Shown here: positions 1 to 7,601 of the stretch, piece by piece
Position numbering within the stretch: the stretch's first letter is position 1
Layout of the letters: each line of letters opens with the position of its first letter
Assembly: GCF_900114625.1 (NCBI RefSeq)
Contig: NZ_FOZL01000001.1
Location: forward strand, 3,162,001-3,226,000
Length of the DNA stretch: 64,000 nucleotides
Source of the DNA: Granulicella pectinivorans
Lineage (GTDB): Bacteria > Acidobacteriota > Terriglobia > Terriglobales > Acidobacteriaceae
Reading direction: 5' to 3'
Notes under the pieces: model-generated
What the model was told of the DNA's origin: nothing
What the model saw: the letters and a program-made list of their open reading frames with translations, nothing else
Databases searched by the model: none
Made by a program: the position numbers and the translations under genes

Positions 1-499
1 GGAGGATGTCTTCGCGCTCGCGGAAGCAATAGAGGAAGACGGTGAGTGCGCCGATGTCCATGGCGTGCGTGCCGAGCCAGACGAGGTGCGACTGGATGCG
101 GGTGAGCTCGTTGAGCAGGACGCGGAGATACTGGGCGCGCTCGGGGATCTCAAGGGCGAGGAGCTTCTCGACGGCGAGACAGTAGGCGAGGTTGTTCGTC
201 ATCGGACAGAGGTAGTCGATGCGATCGGTGAGGGGAACGACCTGCTGATAGAACTTGGCCTCGCAGGTTTTCTCGATGCCGGTGTGGAGGTAGCCGATAT
301 CGGGGGCGAGGGAGACGACGGCTTCACCGTCGATTTCGAGCACGAGACGGAGAACGCCGTGGGTGGACGGGTGCTGCGGACCCATGTTGATGACCATGGT
401 GTGGTCTTTGGGCGCTTCGGTGTCGTGGTGGCGCTTGGCGTCGGCGAGGACGTCGTCGACGCCGGGGTTGATCATGTCGGGTGCGTAGGTTGGCGGCAT
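1..499 (-). CDS. nuoD: NADH-quinone oxidoreductase subunit D, N-terminal part (runs off the window)
   Basis: The reverse strand reads MPPTYAPDMINPGVDDV and continues with the NuoD hallmark HTMVINMGPQHPSTHGVLR, then IGYLHTGIEK. This is the quinone-side peripheral-arm subunit of complex I, related to [NiFe]-hydrogenase large subunits, and it helps form the quinone pocket. About 166 codons are present of the roughly 400 usual; the rest lies before base 1. Its ATG overlaps the nuoC stop (TAATG), so the two are translationally coupled. Identity is clear; only length and the rest of the operon are unknown. Confidence 0.95.
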   Translation of the reverse strand, partial: MPPTYAPDMINPGVDDVLADAKRHHDTEAPKDHTMVINMGPQHPSTHGVLRLVLEIDGEAVVSLAPDIGYLHTGIEKTCEAKFYQQVVPLTDRIDYLCPMTNNLAYCLAVEKLLALEIPERAQYLRVLLNELTRIQSHLVWLGTHAMDIGALTVFLYCFREREDIL

Positions 500-996
500 T
501 AGCGGTAGCCCTCCACGGGATAGTCCTTGCGGAGCGGGTTGCCGTTCCAGTCGTCGGGCATCATGATGCGCTTGAGGTTGGGATGGCCGGGGAAGTCGAT
601 GCCGAAGAGGTCGAAGACTTCGCGCTCGTAAAAGTTGGCGGAGGGCCATACGCCGGTAATGGTGGGAACCGACGGAACAGCGCCTTCGAGACGGACCGCG
701 AGACGGATGCGCTGCTTCAGGCGATGCGAGACGATGTGGTAGCTGATCTGAAAGCGGGGTTCGGAGGGGTACCAGTCGACGGCGGTACAGTCTTCGAAGA
801 AGTTGTAGCCGGCAGCCTGTACGGCCTTACAGGCCTCGATGATGCTCTCGGCGGGGACGGTGAGGGTGAACTCGTTGCGGTCGAACTTGGCGTCGGTGGC
901 GAGATCCTTGAGCGCGATACAGGCGGCGTTCTCAGGGAAGGCGGCGAAGACGGCTTCGGTGCCGAGGAGCTTCTTTGGGTCGGGTGCGGCTTCCAT
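499..996 (-). CDS. nuoC: NADH-quinone oxidoreductase subunit C
   Basis: 165 residues, matching the 30-kDa (NuoC) peripheral-arm subunit of complex I. The signature ANFYEREVFDLFGIDFPGHP lies near residues 120-140, followed by RIMMPDDW and the conserved end PLRKDYPVEGYR. It is a stand-alone NuoC, not the NuoCD fusion of enterobacteria. Its ATG directly abuts the nuoA stop (TAAATG) and its stop overlaps nuoD, so the three genes form one tight unit. NuoB, which normally sits between NuoA and NuoC, is absent here. Confidence 0.96.
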   Translation of the reverse strand: MEAAPDPKKLLGTEAVFAAFPENAACIALKDLATDAKFDRNEFTLTVPAESIIEACKAVQAAGYNFFEDCTAVDWYPSEPRFQISYHIVSHRLKQRIRLAVRLEGAVPSVPTITGVWPSANFYEREVFDLFGIDFPGHPNLKRIMMPDDWNGNPLRKDYPVEGYR

Positions 997-1410
997 TTAC
1001 AGATCCCCCTTATCGTTCGACCAATCGAAGACGCCCTTCTTCCAGACATAGAAGAGACCGACCGCGACGAACGCGATGTAGACGAACATCTCCCAGAAGC
1101 CGAACATGGCCTGGCCGGTGATGGCGGGGAGCTTTTTGAAGATGACGGCCCAGGGAAGCATGAAGACAGCTTCCACGTCGAAGAGGATGAAGAGCATCGC
1201 AACGAGGTAGAAGCGGACCGAAAAACGTCCGCGGGCGTCGCCGATGGGGTCCATGCCGCACTCGTAGGGTCCGAGCTTGGTGCGGGAGTTCTTATGCCTG
1301 CCGACGAGGTATGAGGCTCCGACCATGCCCCCGGCCATGCCGAGAGCGACGAGAACCTGAAGCACGAGCGGAAGATAGTTCCAAATGTAGGGGTAACTTT
1401 GCATGGCCAT
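997..1410 (-). CDS. nuoA: NADH-quinone oxidoreductase subunit A
   Basis: Small membrane subunit of complex I with three predicted transmembrane helices. The conserved loop KLGPYECGMDPIGDARGRFSV and the helix FYLVAMLFILFDVEAVFMLPW are diagnostic. An in-frame TTG at 1437 would add nine residues, but those codons lie inside a good promoter, so I place the start at the ATG at 1410 (137 residues); ATG 1404 is also possible. The message probably begins at or a few bases before this ATG. It follows a prepilin peptidase gene on the same strand and leads nuoC and nuoD. Confidence 0.92.
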   Translation of the reverse strand: MAMQSYPYIWNYLPLVLQVLVALGMAGGMVGASYLVGRHKNSRTKLGPYECGMDPIGDARGRFSVRFYLVAMLFILFDVEAVFMLPWAVIFKKLPAITGQAMFGFWEMFVYIAFVAVGLFYVWKKGVFDWSNDKGDL

Positions 1411-1415
1411 CTTCG

Positions 1416-1444
1416 ACTCTAGAAGTGTGTCTGGCAAGTGTCAA
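1416..1444 (-). promoter_or_regulatory. Predicted sigma-70 promoter of the nuoACD operon
   Basis: On the reverse strand, TTGACA (1444-1439), a 17-base spacer and TAGAGT (1421-1416) form a near-consensus promoter. The -10 ends five bases before the ATG at 1410, so the expected transcription start falls on or next to the start codon. No ribosome site fits between. Confidence 0.75.
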
Positions 1445-1478
1445 GCATCGGACGGCGATGTTCGAACAGTGAATGGGG

Positions 1479-2480
1479 CTAGCGGAAAAGTGAGGTGTAC
1501 CAGTCGAGGAGGGCAGGGCCGAAGAGGGAGGAAAACAGGCCTCCCGCAGCGAGAAAACTGCCGAAAGGGAGACGGGTGAGGCGGTTGGCGCGGCCCCGTA
1601 CCAGCAAAAGGGCCGCATAGAGCGACGCCGTCAGTACGCCAGCGAACAGAGCGAGGATAGCGGGCCAGAATCCGAGGAAGGCCGCGATCATCGCGAGGAG
1701 TTTGATATCGCCGAGGCCCATTCCGTCCCGTTTGCGGAGAAGTTTATACGCCTGGCGGATGGCCAGAAGGAGAAGAGCGGCTCCCACGATGGCGACGAGA
1801 CGGCCTCCGAGGAGCGCTTCCGGGCCGGTGAGGAAGACATTTCCCTTTTCGACCGACATGGCGGCGGTGATCGGTGCCTTGTGATGGAGGAGAACCTGGT
1901 CTTCCGTCGGGCCGAGGAAGATGGCCTGGGTGCAGACGAGGAAGAAACCGATGGCGATGCCCGAGAGGGTGAAGGCGTCGGGGAGGCGGTGGGTCTGCCA
2001 GTCCATGACGAGGAGGCCTATGAGGAGGAAGCCGAGGATGAGCGTGGCGATACCGGCAATTACATCGATCGTGAGCCGTTCTGCCATCCACGGCCCAACC
2101 TGGCCGGTTTGATCCATCCCCCACGCATCCCAGGCGTGAGCGAATGCCGTCATGAACCAAAGTCCCGTGGCGATTTCAACCGCAGGATATTGCCAGGAGA
2201 TCTTCTGTCCGCAGTCGCGGCAGCGGGCGCGGAGGAGGAGCCAGCTCAGGATGGGTATGTTGTCGTACCAGCGAATGGCGTGGTGGCAGGCCGGGCAGTG
2301 GGAGCGGGGTGTGACGATGCTCTCGCCGTAGGGCAGGCGGGCGATGCACACGTTGAGGAAGCTGCCGAGGAGTAGGCCTATGACGAAGGCACAGCCGGTG
2401 ATGAGCCAAAGTTCGAGCACAACTTCAGTATAGGCGGGATATACTTCCGCCATCCCCCCTGTTGCGTCTAGTTGATTCAC
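1479..2480 (-). CDS. Type IV prepilin peptidase / leader methylase (A24 family)
   Basis: Polytopic inner-membrane aspartic protease that cleaves and N-methylates type IV pilin-like precursors. It has both domains of the PilD family. The cytoplasmic zinc loop has C62, C65, C87 and C90 (CPAC and CRDC). The peptidase half has the two catalytic aspartates, D160 in VMDWQTHRLPD and D258 in GLGDIK. At 333 residues it is slightly longer than the usual 250-290; an insert near residues 185-225 accounts for this. The start is GTG. No pilus genes are adjacent; the nuo operon follows on the same strand. Confidence 0.93.
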   Translation of the reverse strand: MNQLDATGGMAEVYPAYTEVVLELWLITGCAFVIGLLLGSFLNVCIARLPYGESIVTPRSHCPACHHAIRWYDNIPILSWLLLRARCRDCGQKISWQYPAVEIATGLWFMTAFAHAWDAWGMDQTGQVGPWMAERLTIDVIAGIATLILGFLLIGLLVMDWQTHRLPDAFTLSGIAIGFFLVCTQAIFLGPTEDQVLLHHKAPITAAMSVEKGNVFLTGPEALLGGRLVAIVGAALLLLAIRQAYKLLRKRDGMGLGDIKLLAMIAAFLGFWPAILALFAGVLTASLYAALLLVRGRANRLTRLPFGSFLAAGGLFSSLFGPALLDWYTSLFR

Positions 2481-2509
2481 CCATCTCTTAGTACGCAGAA
2501 AGAGGCTTC

Positions 2510-3250
2510 ATGGAGATCGTCGCGAACGCGCCTGTTCTCGCCCCTGTGAAACGTCCCGGACGTCGTTATGACAAGGTTTTCTTCCTCGTGATGACCTTGC
2601 TTCTTCTGGTCATCGCCTTGATCGGATTTGGCCGCAGCTACTACCTTGCGGGGGTCTTTCACGCTCCGCTGCCAGCTCCGATTCTGCATGTGCATGGGGC
2701 TTTGAACACGCTTTGGATGATCCTGCTTGTGGTGCAGGCGGGGCTGGTCTCGGCGAAGAGGATCCGGTGGCACATGACGCTTGGCATCTTCGGGTTCTGC
2801 CTTGCGCTGACGATGGTGGTGGTAGGGTTCATCGTCTCGGCGAACCAGGTGCATCGCTATCAGCACGATCCGCACTTCGACGTGCTCAGTTTCGAGACGA
2901 TTCCGTTCATCGAAGAGGTCTGCTTCGCCGTACTCGCCGGCTTCGCCTTCGCCTTGCGCAGGAAGGCCGCCGCGCACAAGAGACTTATTCTGCTGGCGAC
3001 GATTGCGATGATGGGGGCGGCCCTGTCCCGTTTTCCGGGGCAGAATCACAACGGGACCCTTGCAGAATACGGGATGTACGGTCTTTTGGTGGTAATGATG
3101 GCGTACGATCTGTGGGCTCTTCGCACGATCCATCTGGCGACGGTATTGGGCTCTGCGCTGATCGTGGCGTACATGAATCTGGCTGCTCCGATTGGGCATA
3201 CAGCGCCGTGGCACCGGTTCGCGCTTTGGATGCAGTCGTTGCAGCTTTGA
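2510..3250 (+). CDS. Multi-spanning membrane protein of unknown function
   Basis: 246 residues with about six or seven hydrophobic helices. The body begins RRYDKVFFLVMTLLLLVIAL. Histidines inside or beside helices (HVHG near 60, WH near 88, HNG near 180) could bind metal or haem, but this is only a suggestion. AAAGAGG before the ATG is a plausible ribosome site. It diverges from the prepilin peptidase with about 30 bp between, so the promoters are close or shared. I recognise a recurrent proteobacterial/acidobacterial membrane family but cannot name a function. Confidence 0.75.
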   Translation: MEIVANAPVLAPVKRPGRRYDKVFFLVMTLLLLVIALIGFGRSYYLAGVFHAPLPAPILHVHGALNTLWMILLVVQAGLVSAKRIRWHMTLGIFGFCLALTMVVVGFIVSANQVHRYQHDPHFDVLSFETIPFIEEVCFAVLAGFAFALRRKAAAHKRLILLATIAMMGAALSRFPGQNHNGTLAEYGMYGLLVVMMAYDLWALRTIHLATVLGSALIVAYMNLAAPIGHTAPWHRFALWMQSLQL

Positions 3251-3340
3251 GTGCGCGCCCTGAAGATGCGGTCTCGCTTTGCACGATACCCCTGACGGAT
3301 ACCGTGCTTCGGTCATTCTCCGCTTCCATGAAGATCCATA

Positions 3341-3379
3341 CCCCACCCTATTCGCGATGAGACCGCGAAGAGGATGGGG
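3341..3379. terminator. Probable bidirectional terminator between convergent genes
   Basis: CCCCACCCTATTCGCG (3341-3356) can pair, with two wobble or mismatch positions, with CGCGAAGAGGATGGGG (3364-3379). A T-rich stretch (ATTATTTTT) follows on the plus side. It lies between the membrane protein and the convergent porin. Confidence 0.6.
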
Positions 3380-3407
3380 CACCCATTATTTTTGATTCAG
3401 AGGCGGG

Positions 3408-4808
3408 TTAAAAGTCGACGTGCATGCGGACGGATTCGACCAGCACTGGGCCTCGGTCGGCGTTGTAGCCGGGGTGAGTGATGTACTGCATGTCCAGGGC
3501 GTAGAAGACGCCGCGCCAGGTGTGGACGTTGTAGTAGGCCTCGACGATGTCCTCGCGGGCGTAGTTCAGGTTGCCGTCTCCGAGGAGGAAACCTTTGCCG
3601 CCGAGTTTCAGGTAGTTCTGATGGTCGCGTTTGATGGCGTTGGTGACGTAGGTAAGGCCGATCTTGTCGAGGGGGCGGCCGTGGGACTGCATGTTGTAGT
3701 CGGCGCCGAGGGCGATGGTCTGGTCGACCTCGGTGTAGGCGTAGGACTCGTGCTGGCCTTCGTTCCAGCCGAAGCGTCCATAGGCGCGGAGGTTGGAGGT
3801 GAGTTCCTGCTCGAAGTTGCCGCCGAAGCCGTACTTCACCGTGGGGCGCTCGGCGTGGACGTCGATGTCGGGCGTCGGGGTGAGACCGGCGAGATAATTC
3901 TTGATCGCGTCGCGGTAGAGGCCCATGTTGGCGTGGTTGACGAAGCCTAGCAGGCGAATCGTTCCTTTGCGCTCGGACGGCAGGAAAGCGCTCAGGAGAC
4001 CTTTGCGGAGCTCGAACTCAGTGTTTTCGCCACGGGCGCGACGGGCGTTCCAGTCGATGTCGATTCCGTTGGGCTGGGTAGGCATGAGCGCGAAGGCATA
4101 GCGGGCGGACCAGATTTTGTCGTCGTACTCGGCGATGGCGGCATAGGTGTACCCGCGGGTGTCGGCGGCGTAGTCCCATGCGCCGTTGTTGTCGACGGTC
4201 CAGTTGAGGAACTGGAGGTGGGAGTCGGTGCCGATGGAGTTGAGATCGAGAACGTCAGGGAGGCTCAGCTTGCCGATACGGAGGTCGATACGGCGCGTCG
4301 GGACCTTGGTGGCGAGTGAGAACGGGGTGCGTTCCGCTTCCGTGGTGCCTCCGCCGAGGCCGATCGTGCCGTGCATCTGGATGCGGGCGATGTATGGTTT
4401 GGAACCGAGGTTCGGGTTGCGGACCACGTCGAGGTTAGTGAAGCCGGCGAGGCCGAGCGCCTCGGAGATGCCGCGACCGCCGGCCGACTCGAAGTCGAGC
4501 AGGAACTCGGTCTCGTAGCGCGGGGTCCGGACGAGTTGCGCGCCGAGGTAGAGCGTCCCAATCAGGGACGTCTTGTACTCGCCGCGGCTGAGCAGGCTGT
4601 TATCGCTTTCATAAGGGCTGTGGAAGGGACCATGCGCCTGGAAGATGATGTTGGCCTGACCCTGCGCGTAGAAGCGCGAGGTGTCGGAGTGAGGGAAGAG
4701 CGTTGCCGGAATGGGTGCGTCGGGCACGGCTTCCTGCTGGGGCGTTTGCGCGCAGGCGTGCGCTGGGAGGAGCGCTGCGGCGAGCAGAAAGGAGAAAAGG
4801 CGAGTCAT
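3408..4808 (-). CDS. Carbohydrate-selective porin, OprB family
   Basis: Outer-membrane beta-barrel porin for sugar uptake. After a signal peptide (MTRLFSFLLAAALLPAHACAQ) the protein alternates aromatic-rich strands. It ends in the OprB-like EAYYNVHTWRGVFYALDMQY region and a C-terminal phenylalanine (VRMHVDF), typical of outer-membrane barrels. An upstream in-frame ATG at 4874 would put 22 polar residues before the signal peptide, so I use 4808 (466 residues). No strong ribosome site is visible at either start. It stands alone, convergent with the membrane protein at 2510. Confidence 0.85.
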   Translation of the reverse strand: MTRLFSFLLAAALLPAHACAQTPQQEAVPDAPIPATLFPHSDTSRFYAQGQANIIFQAHGPFHSPYESDNSLLSRGEYKTSLIGTLYLGAQLVRTPRYETEFLLDFESAGGRGISEALGLAGFTNLDVVRNPNLGSKPYIARIQMHGTIGLGGGTTEAERTPFSLATKVPTRRIDLRIGKLSLPDVLDLNSIGTDSHLQFLNWTVDNNGAWDYAADTRGYTYAAIAEYDDKIWSARYAFALMPTQPNGIDIDWNARRARGENTEFELRKGLLSAFLPSERKGTIRLLGFVNHANMGLYRDAIKNYLAGLTPTPDIDVHAERPTVKYGFGGNFEQELTSNLRAYGRFGWNEGQHESYAYTEVDQTIALGADYNMQSHGRPLDKIGLTYVTNAIKRDHQNYLKLGGKGFLLGDGNLNYAREDIVEAYYNVHTWRGVFYALDMQYITHPGYNADRGPVLVESVRMHVDF

Positions 4809-4907
4809 GGACTTCGAGCCATGATGCGCGAAGGCTGTGAACGGCTGGTAAAGATCAAATTTGGTCCGGAGCATGGGGTGGGGCTCTTATCTCTCTGAAG
4901 TAGGGAT

Positions 4908-4936
4908 AGTATACCCCCCTAGGATATAAATCGGAA
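4908..4936 (-). promoter_or_regulatory. Candidate promoter of the OprB porin
   Basis: On the reverse strand TTCCGA, 17 bases, then a consensus-like TATACT ending at 4908. The -35 is poor and the -10 excellent. Transcription would start near 4901 and give about a 90-base leader to the ATG at 4808. Confidence 0.45.
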
Positions 4937-4977
4937 GTCCATTCCGTTCTTGGGTTTGGATGCCTTGATTTGCCAGC

Positions 4978-5006
4978 TTGACGTGGAAATTCCTCCGGCG
5001 TACTCT
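4978..5006 (+). promoter_or_regulatory. Sigma-70 promoter of the structured RNA upstream of thiG
   Basis: TTGACG (4978-4983), exactly 17 bases, then TACTCT (5001-5006). Transcription should begin near 5012-5014. No long open frame follows; the transcript would end at the terminator at 5201-5246. Confidence 0.65.
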
Positions 5007-5011
5007 CTGTC

Positions 5012-5246
5012 TTACACGGGAAAGGAGGATGGTCCAGCCTATGAAAATTGACGGTAAATGTAGTTCAACAGTACGTGAGGTGACTGAGGCTTAGAGCGTT
5101 CCTGCTCTAGACCTGGCGTTTGCAGACCAAGCAGTTCCGCCGAGGCCCAAAGTCCGAGTTAGGGACGCCTCAAGTCAATCTCAACAGCTCACCGACAGAA
5201 AGGCCCGGATATCCAGAATCCTCTGGAACCGGGCCTTCTTCTTTTT
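5012..5246 (+). ncRNA. Structured RNA of about 235 nt, family not recognised
   Basis: A promoter at 4978-5006 and a strong terminator at 5201-5246 bracket a region rich in pairing. GTGAG (5075-5079) pairs with CTCAC (5188-5192). TGACTGAGGC (5081-5090) pairs with GCCTCA and GTCA (5167-5177) around one bulged A. Inside this stem are TAGAGC/GCTCTA (5092-5097/5104-5109), GGCG/CGCC (5115-5118/5138-5141) and GTCC/GGAC (5152-5155/5163-5166), so the fold is a multi-branch junction. A micro-ORF of 17 codons (5041-5094) follows AAAGGAGG, so a leader peptide or dual-function RNA is possible. It does not match TPP, SAM, cobalamin, 6S, SRP, tmRNA or RNase P hallmarks by eye. thiG appears to have its own -10, so a free RNA seems likelier than a thiG leader. 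Confidence 0.6.
5201..5246 (+). terminator. Intrinsic terminator of the structured RNA
   Basis: GGCCCGG (5202-5208) pairs with CCGGGCC (5229-5235), with an inner CCAG/CTGG stem, followed by TTCTTCTTTTT. It ends 26 bases before thiG and just before the thiG -10 hexamer. Confidence 0.9.
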
Positions 5247-5271
5247 GCGTCGGCTTCTTTAGAATGGGTCT

Positions 5272-6042
5272 ATGGAATCTCTGGTGATTGCGGGACGGAG
5301 CTTCAGCTCCAGGCTGATTGTAGGAACGGGAAAGTACAAGGATGGACCGGAGACGAAGGCTGCGGTGGAGGCCTCGGGCGCGGAGATGGTAACGGTCGCG
5401 GTGAGGCGCGTGAACCTGGACCGGACCAAGGAGTCGCTGCTCGACTACCTGGACCCGGCGAAGATGTTCCTCCTGCCGAATACGGCGGGCTGCTACAGCG
5501 CCGAGGAGGCGATCCGGGCGGCTCGGCTGGGGCGCGAGGTGGGGCTTTCGGACTGGGTGAAGATCGAGGTGATCGGGGATATGGCAACGCTGTTCCCGGA
5601 CATCGCGGCTACGGTTGAGGCCACAAAGGTGCTGGTGAAGGAGGGTTTCACCGTGCTGCCATATACCTCGAACGACATTGTGTTTGCGAAGCGTCTGATC
5701 GATGTGGGTGCGGCGGCGGTGATGCCTCTGGGTGCGCCGATCGGCACCGGTCTAGGCCTGACTGACACGTATGGGCTTCGTATGCTGCGGGAGCTGGTGA
5801 CGGAGGTTCCGCTGATCGTGGACGCGGGTCTGGGAACGGCCTCCGATGCTGCGCTGGCGATGGAGATGGGCTTCGATGGAGTGTTGCTGAATACGGCGAT
5901 CGCCGGGGCGAACGATCCGGTGCTGATGGCAGAAGCCATGCGGGACGCAGTGCTGGCTGGATATAAGGCGAAGGTGGCCGGCCGGATGCCGCGCAAGCTC
6001 TACGCGACGGCGAGCTCGCCGCTGGACGGTATCTCACGATGA
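5272..6042 (+). CDS. thiG: Thiazole synthase
   Basis: Builds the thiazole phosphate of thiamine from deoxyxylulose 5-phosphate, dehydroglycine and ThiS-thiocarboxylate. The 256-residue TIM barrel carries the active-site lysine K97 in DWVKIEVIGD, plus PNTAGC (69-74) and the phosphate-binding PLGAPIGTG and DAGLGTASDAA segments. The length is normal. TAGAAT (5260-5265) lies six bases before the ATG with no ribosome site, suggesting a leaderless message. No thiS, thiF, thiH or thiO neighbour is present; an 89-residue membrane protein overlaps its end by four bases. Confidence 0.96.
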   Translation: MESLVIAGRSFSSRLIVGTGKYKDGPETKAAVEASGAEMVTVAVRRVNLDRTKESLLDYLDPAKMFLLPNTAGCYSAEEAIRAARLGREVGLSDWVKIEVIGDMATLFPDIAATVEATKVLVKEGFTVLPYTSNDIVFAKRLIDVGAAAVMPLGAPIGTGLGLTDTYGLRMLRELVTEVPLIVDAGLGTASDAALAMEMGFDGVLLNTAIAGANDPVLMAEAMRDAVLAGYKAKVAGRMPRKLYATASSPLDGISR

Positions 6043-6308
6043 GTCGGCGAGGGCAGGTGATGGGCGGGTACCGTTCCGCGGCCTTCGTGGTTTTGCTGGC
6101 CTTCTGTGCGGGAGTCCGCGGGTTGGGCTTTTACCTGACGGCCCGCGAGGCTTCCTTCGAAGCGGCGGCGGTGTGCGATGAAAATTGCCGGGCGGCGTGG
6201 CGGGCGTATGCCTCGCGCGGCGATCATTGGTGCGTTGCGGCTGTGCTTCTTCTCTTTGCCGCCATCGGGCTTTTTGTTTGGATACGCCGGTCCCAGGTGG
6301 ATGAGTAA
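6039..6308 (+). CDS. Small two-helix membrane protein
   Basis: 89 residues. The ATG overlaps the thiG stop (ATGA), implying translational coupling. Two hydrophobic segments, AAFVVLLAFCAGVRGLGFYL and WCVAAVLLLFAAIGLFVWI, flank a loop of about 40 residues with two cysteines (VCDENC) that may face the periplasm. The tail is RRSQVDE. I do not recognise the family. Coupling to thiG may reflect packing rather than a thiamine role. Confidence 0.6.
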   Translation: MSRRGQVMGGYRSAAFVVLLAFCAGVRGLGFYLTAREASFEAAAVCDENCRAAWRAYASRGDHWCVAAVLLLFAAIGLFVWIRRSQVDE

Positions 6309-6336
6309 GGCTCGGCTGTTGCGATAGACTCGACGC

Positions 6337-6843
6337 ATGCGCGTCTTCGGGATCGATTGCGGCACGGAGTTTACCGGATACGGCGTGGTCGAGATGGATT
6401 CGGTCGCGCAAAGGCCGAAGCTGGTGCACTGCGCGGCGGGAACGATTCGCCTAAGCAAGAAAGACAAGACGCCGGTGCGGCTGGCGCAGGTCTATCGCGA
6501 GTTGGTGTCGCTGATGACGCTGCATGAGCCGACAGTGGTCGCTATCGAGGAGGTCTTCTTCTCGTCCAATGCCAAGAGCGCGTTGAAGCTGGGTCAGGTG
6601 CGTGGCGTTGCGATGCTGGCGGCGGCGACCTGCGGGTTGGAGGTGGCGGAGTATGCGCCGCTTTCCATTAAGAGTGCGGTCGTTGGGTACGGGCTGGCGG
6701 CGAAGGAGCAGGTACAGTTTATGGTGACGCGTCTGCTGGAACTTGAGTGTGCTCCTGAATCGCCCGATGCGGCAGATGCGCTGGCGATCGCGATCTGTCA
6801 TCTGCACACAGCGCAGACGTTGATGATGCAGGGGGCGCGTTGA
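6337..6843 (+). CDS. ruvC: Crossover junction endodeoxyribonuclease RuvC
   Basis: Holliday-junction resolvase acting with RuvAB at the end of homologous recombination. RNase H-like fold with the catalytic acids visible: D7 (GIDCG), E71 (AIEEVFF), D144 and D147 (SPDAADALA). The 168-residue length is typical. TAGACT (6325-6330) is six bases before the ATG and no ribosome site is present, so a leaderless transcript is likely. ruvA and ruvB are not here. Its stop overlaps the TTG start of the next gene. Confidence 0.95.
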   Translation: MRVFGIDCGTEFTGYGVVEMDSVAQRPKLVHCAAGTIRLSKKDKTPVRLAQVYRELVSLMTLHEPTVVAIEEVFFSSNAKSALKLGQVRGVAMLAAATCGLEVAEYAPLSIKSAVVGYGLAAKEQVQFMVTRLLELECAPESPDAADALAIAICHLHTAQTLMMQGAR

Positions 6844-7520
6844 AGGCGCTGGCGCTCGCATTGCTGTGTGGGTTGGGGGCCGGGTTGGCGCAGGAACCTG
6901 CGCGGGTGACGTTCCAGTTGGAGCGGGCCGGGTTGGATGTTCCGCGCTACACGATCTCGCTGGACGAGCAGGGGAACGCGACATATCACGCGGAACTCGC
7001 TGCACCGAAGTCACAGCCGACGACGCTTCCGGGTGAGCCGGCGGAGCCGTCCGCTCCTTCACCGGCGATCGACCGGAAGATCGTCCTCTCGGCGGCGACG
7101 ACGGCCAGTATCTTTGCGCAGGCGCGGGGACTGGACCGCTTCCATACGGCGTGCGAGTCCAGGGCGAAGAACGTAGCGGACATGGGCAAGAAGACGCTGA
7201 CCTATGCCGGACCGGACGGCAGCGGAAGCTGTACCTACAATTACTCCGACCTAAGGCAGTTAACGGAACTGACGGATACGTTCCAGGCGGTGCAGGCGAC
7301 CCTCGAGATGGGTCGTCAGATGGACTTCAAGCATCGCTTCGACCGGCTTGGACTGGACGCGGTGATGATCTCGCTGAGTAACATGCTGGACACGCACCAG
7401 GCTACCGAAGTGGGAACGATTGCGCCGACGCTGCGTGCGATTGCTAGTGACACGGAACTGATGCAGCGCGTACGATTACGCGCAGCAAAGATGCTCGAGC
7501 AGGCGGCTGCCAGCCGCTAA
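6840..7520 (+). CDS. Exported protein of unknown function
   Basis: 226 residues starting at a TTG that overlaps the ruvC stop by four bases (TTGA). No later Met gives a signal peptide, whereas this start yields MKALALALLCGLGAGLAQ. The mature protein has a mixed beta region, one possible disulfide pair (C in FHTACESR and GSCTYNY), and a helical C-terminal half. I do not recognise the family. It could be anchored or periplasmic; linkage with ruvC looks incidental. Confidence 0.65.
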   Translation: MKALALALLCGLGAGLAQEPARVTFQLERAGLDVPRYTISLDEQGNATYHAELAAPKSQPTTLPGEPAEPSAPSPAIDRKIVLSAATTASIFAQARGLDRFHTACESRAKNVADMGKKTLTYAGPDGSGSCTYNYSDLRQLTELTDTFQAVQATLEMGRQMDFKHRFDRLGLDAVMISLSNMLDTHQATEVGTIAPTLRAIASDTELMQRVRLRAAKMLEQAAASR

Positions 7521-7601
7521 CCCGAGTAAATCCGCTGGTTTAGGCGTGAAGCCGGATGCTCGGGCATGCGACCTGACGGAGAGCGGAGGAGGCTGGACTT
7601 T

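Noticed and set aside
5012..5246. TPP riboswitch in front of thiG
   Set aside because: A thiamine gene makes this tempting, but the conserved TPP segments (CTGAGA next to the P2-P3 junction and the ACCTGA..GGATAAT..CCAGCGTAGG block) are absent, and the terminator precedes thiG's own -10.
7521..7601. Terminator between the exported protein and the FecR gene
   Set aside because: CCCGAG and CTCGGG arms are present but the loop is too long and no T-run follows.
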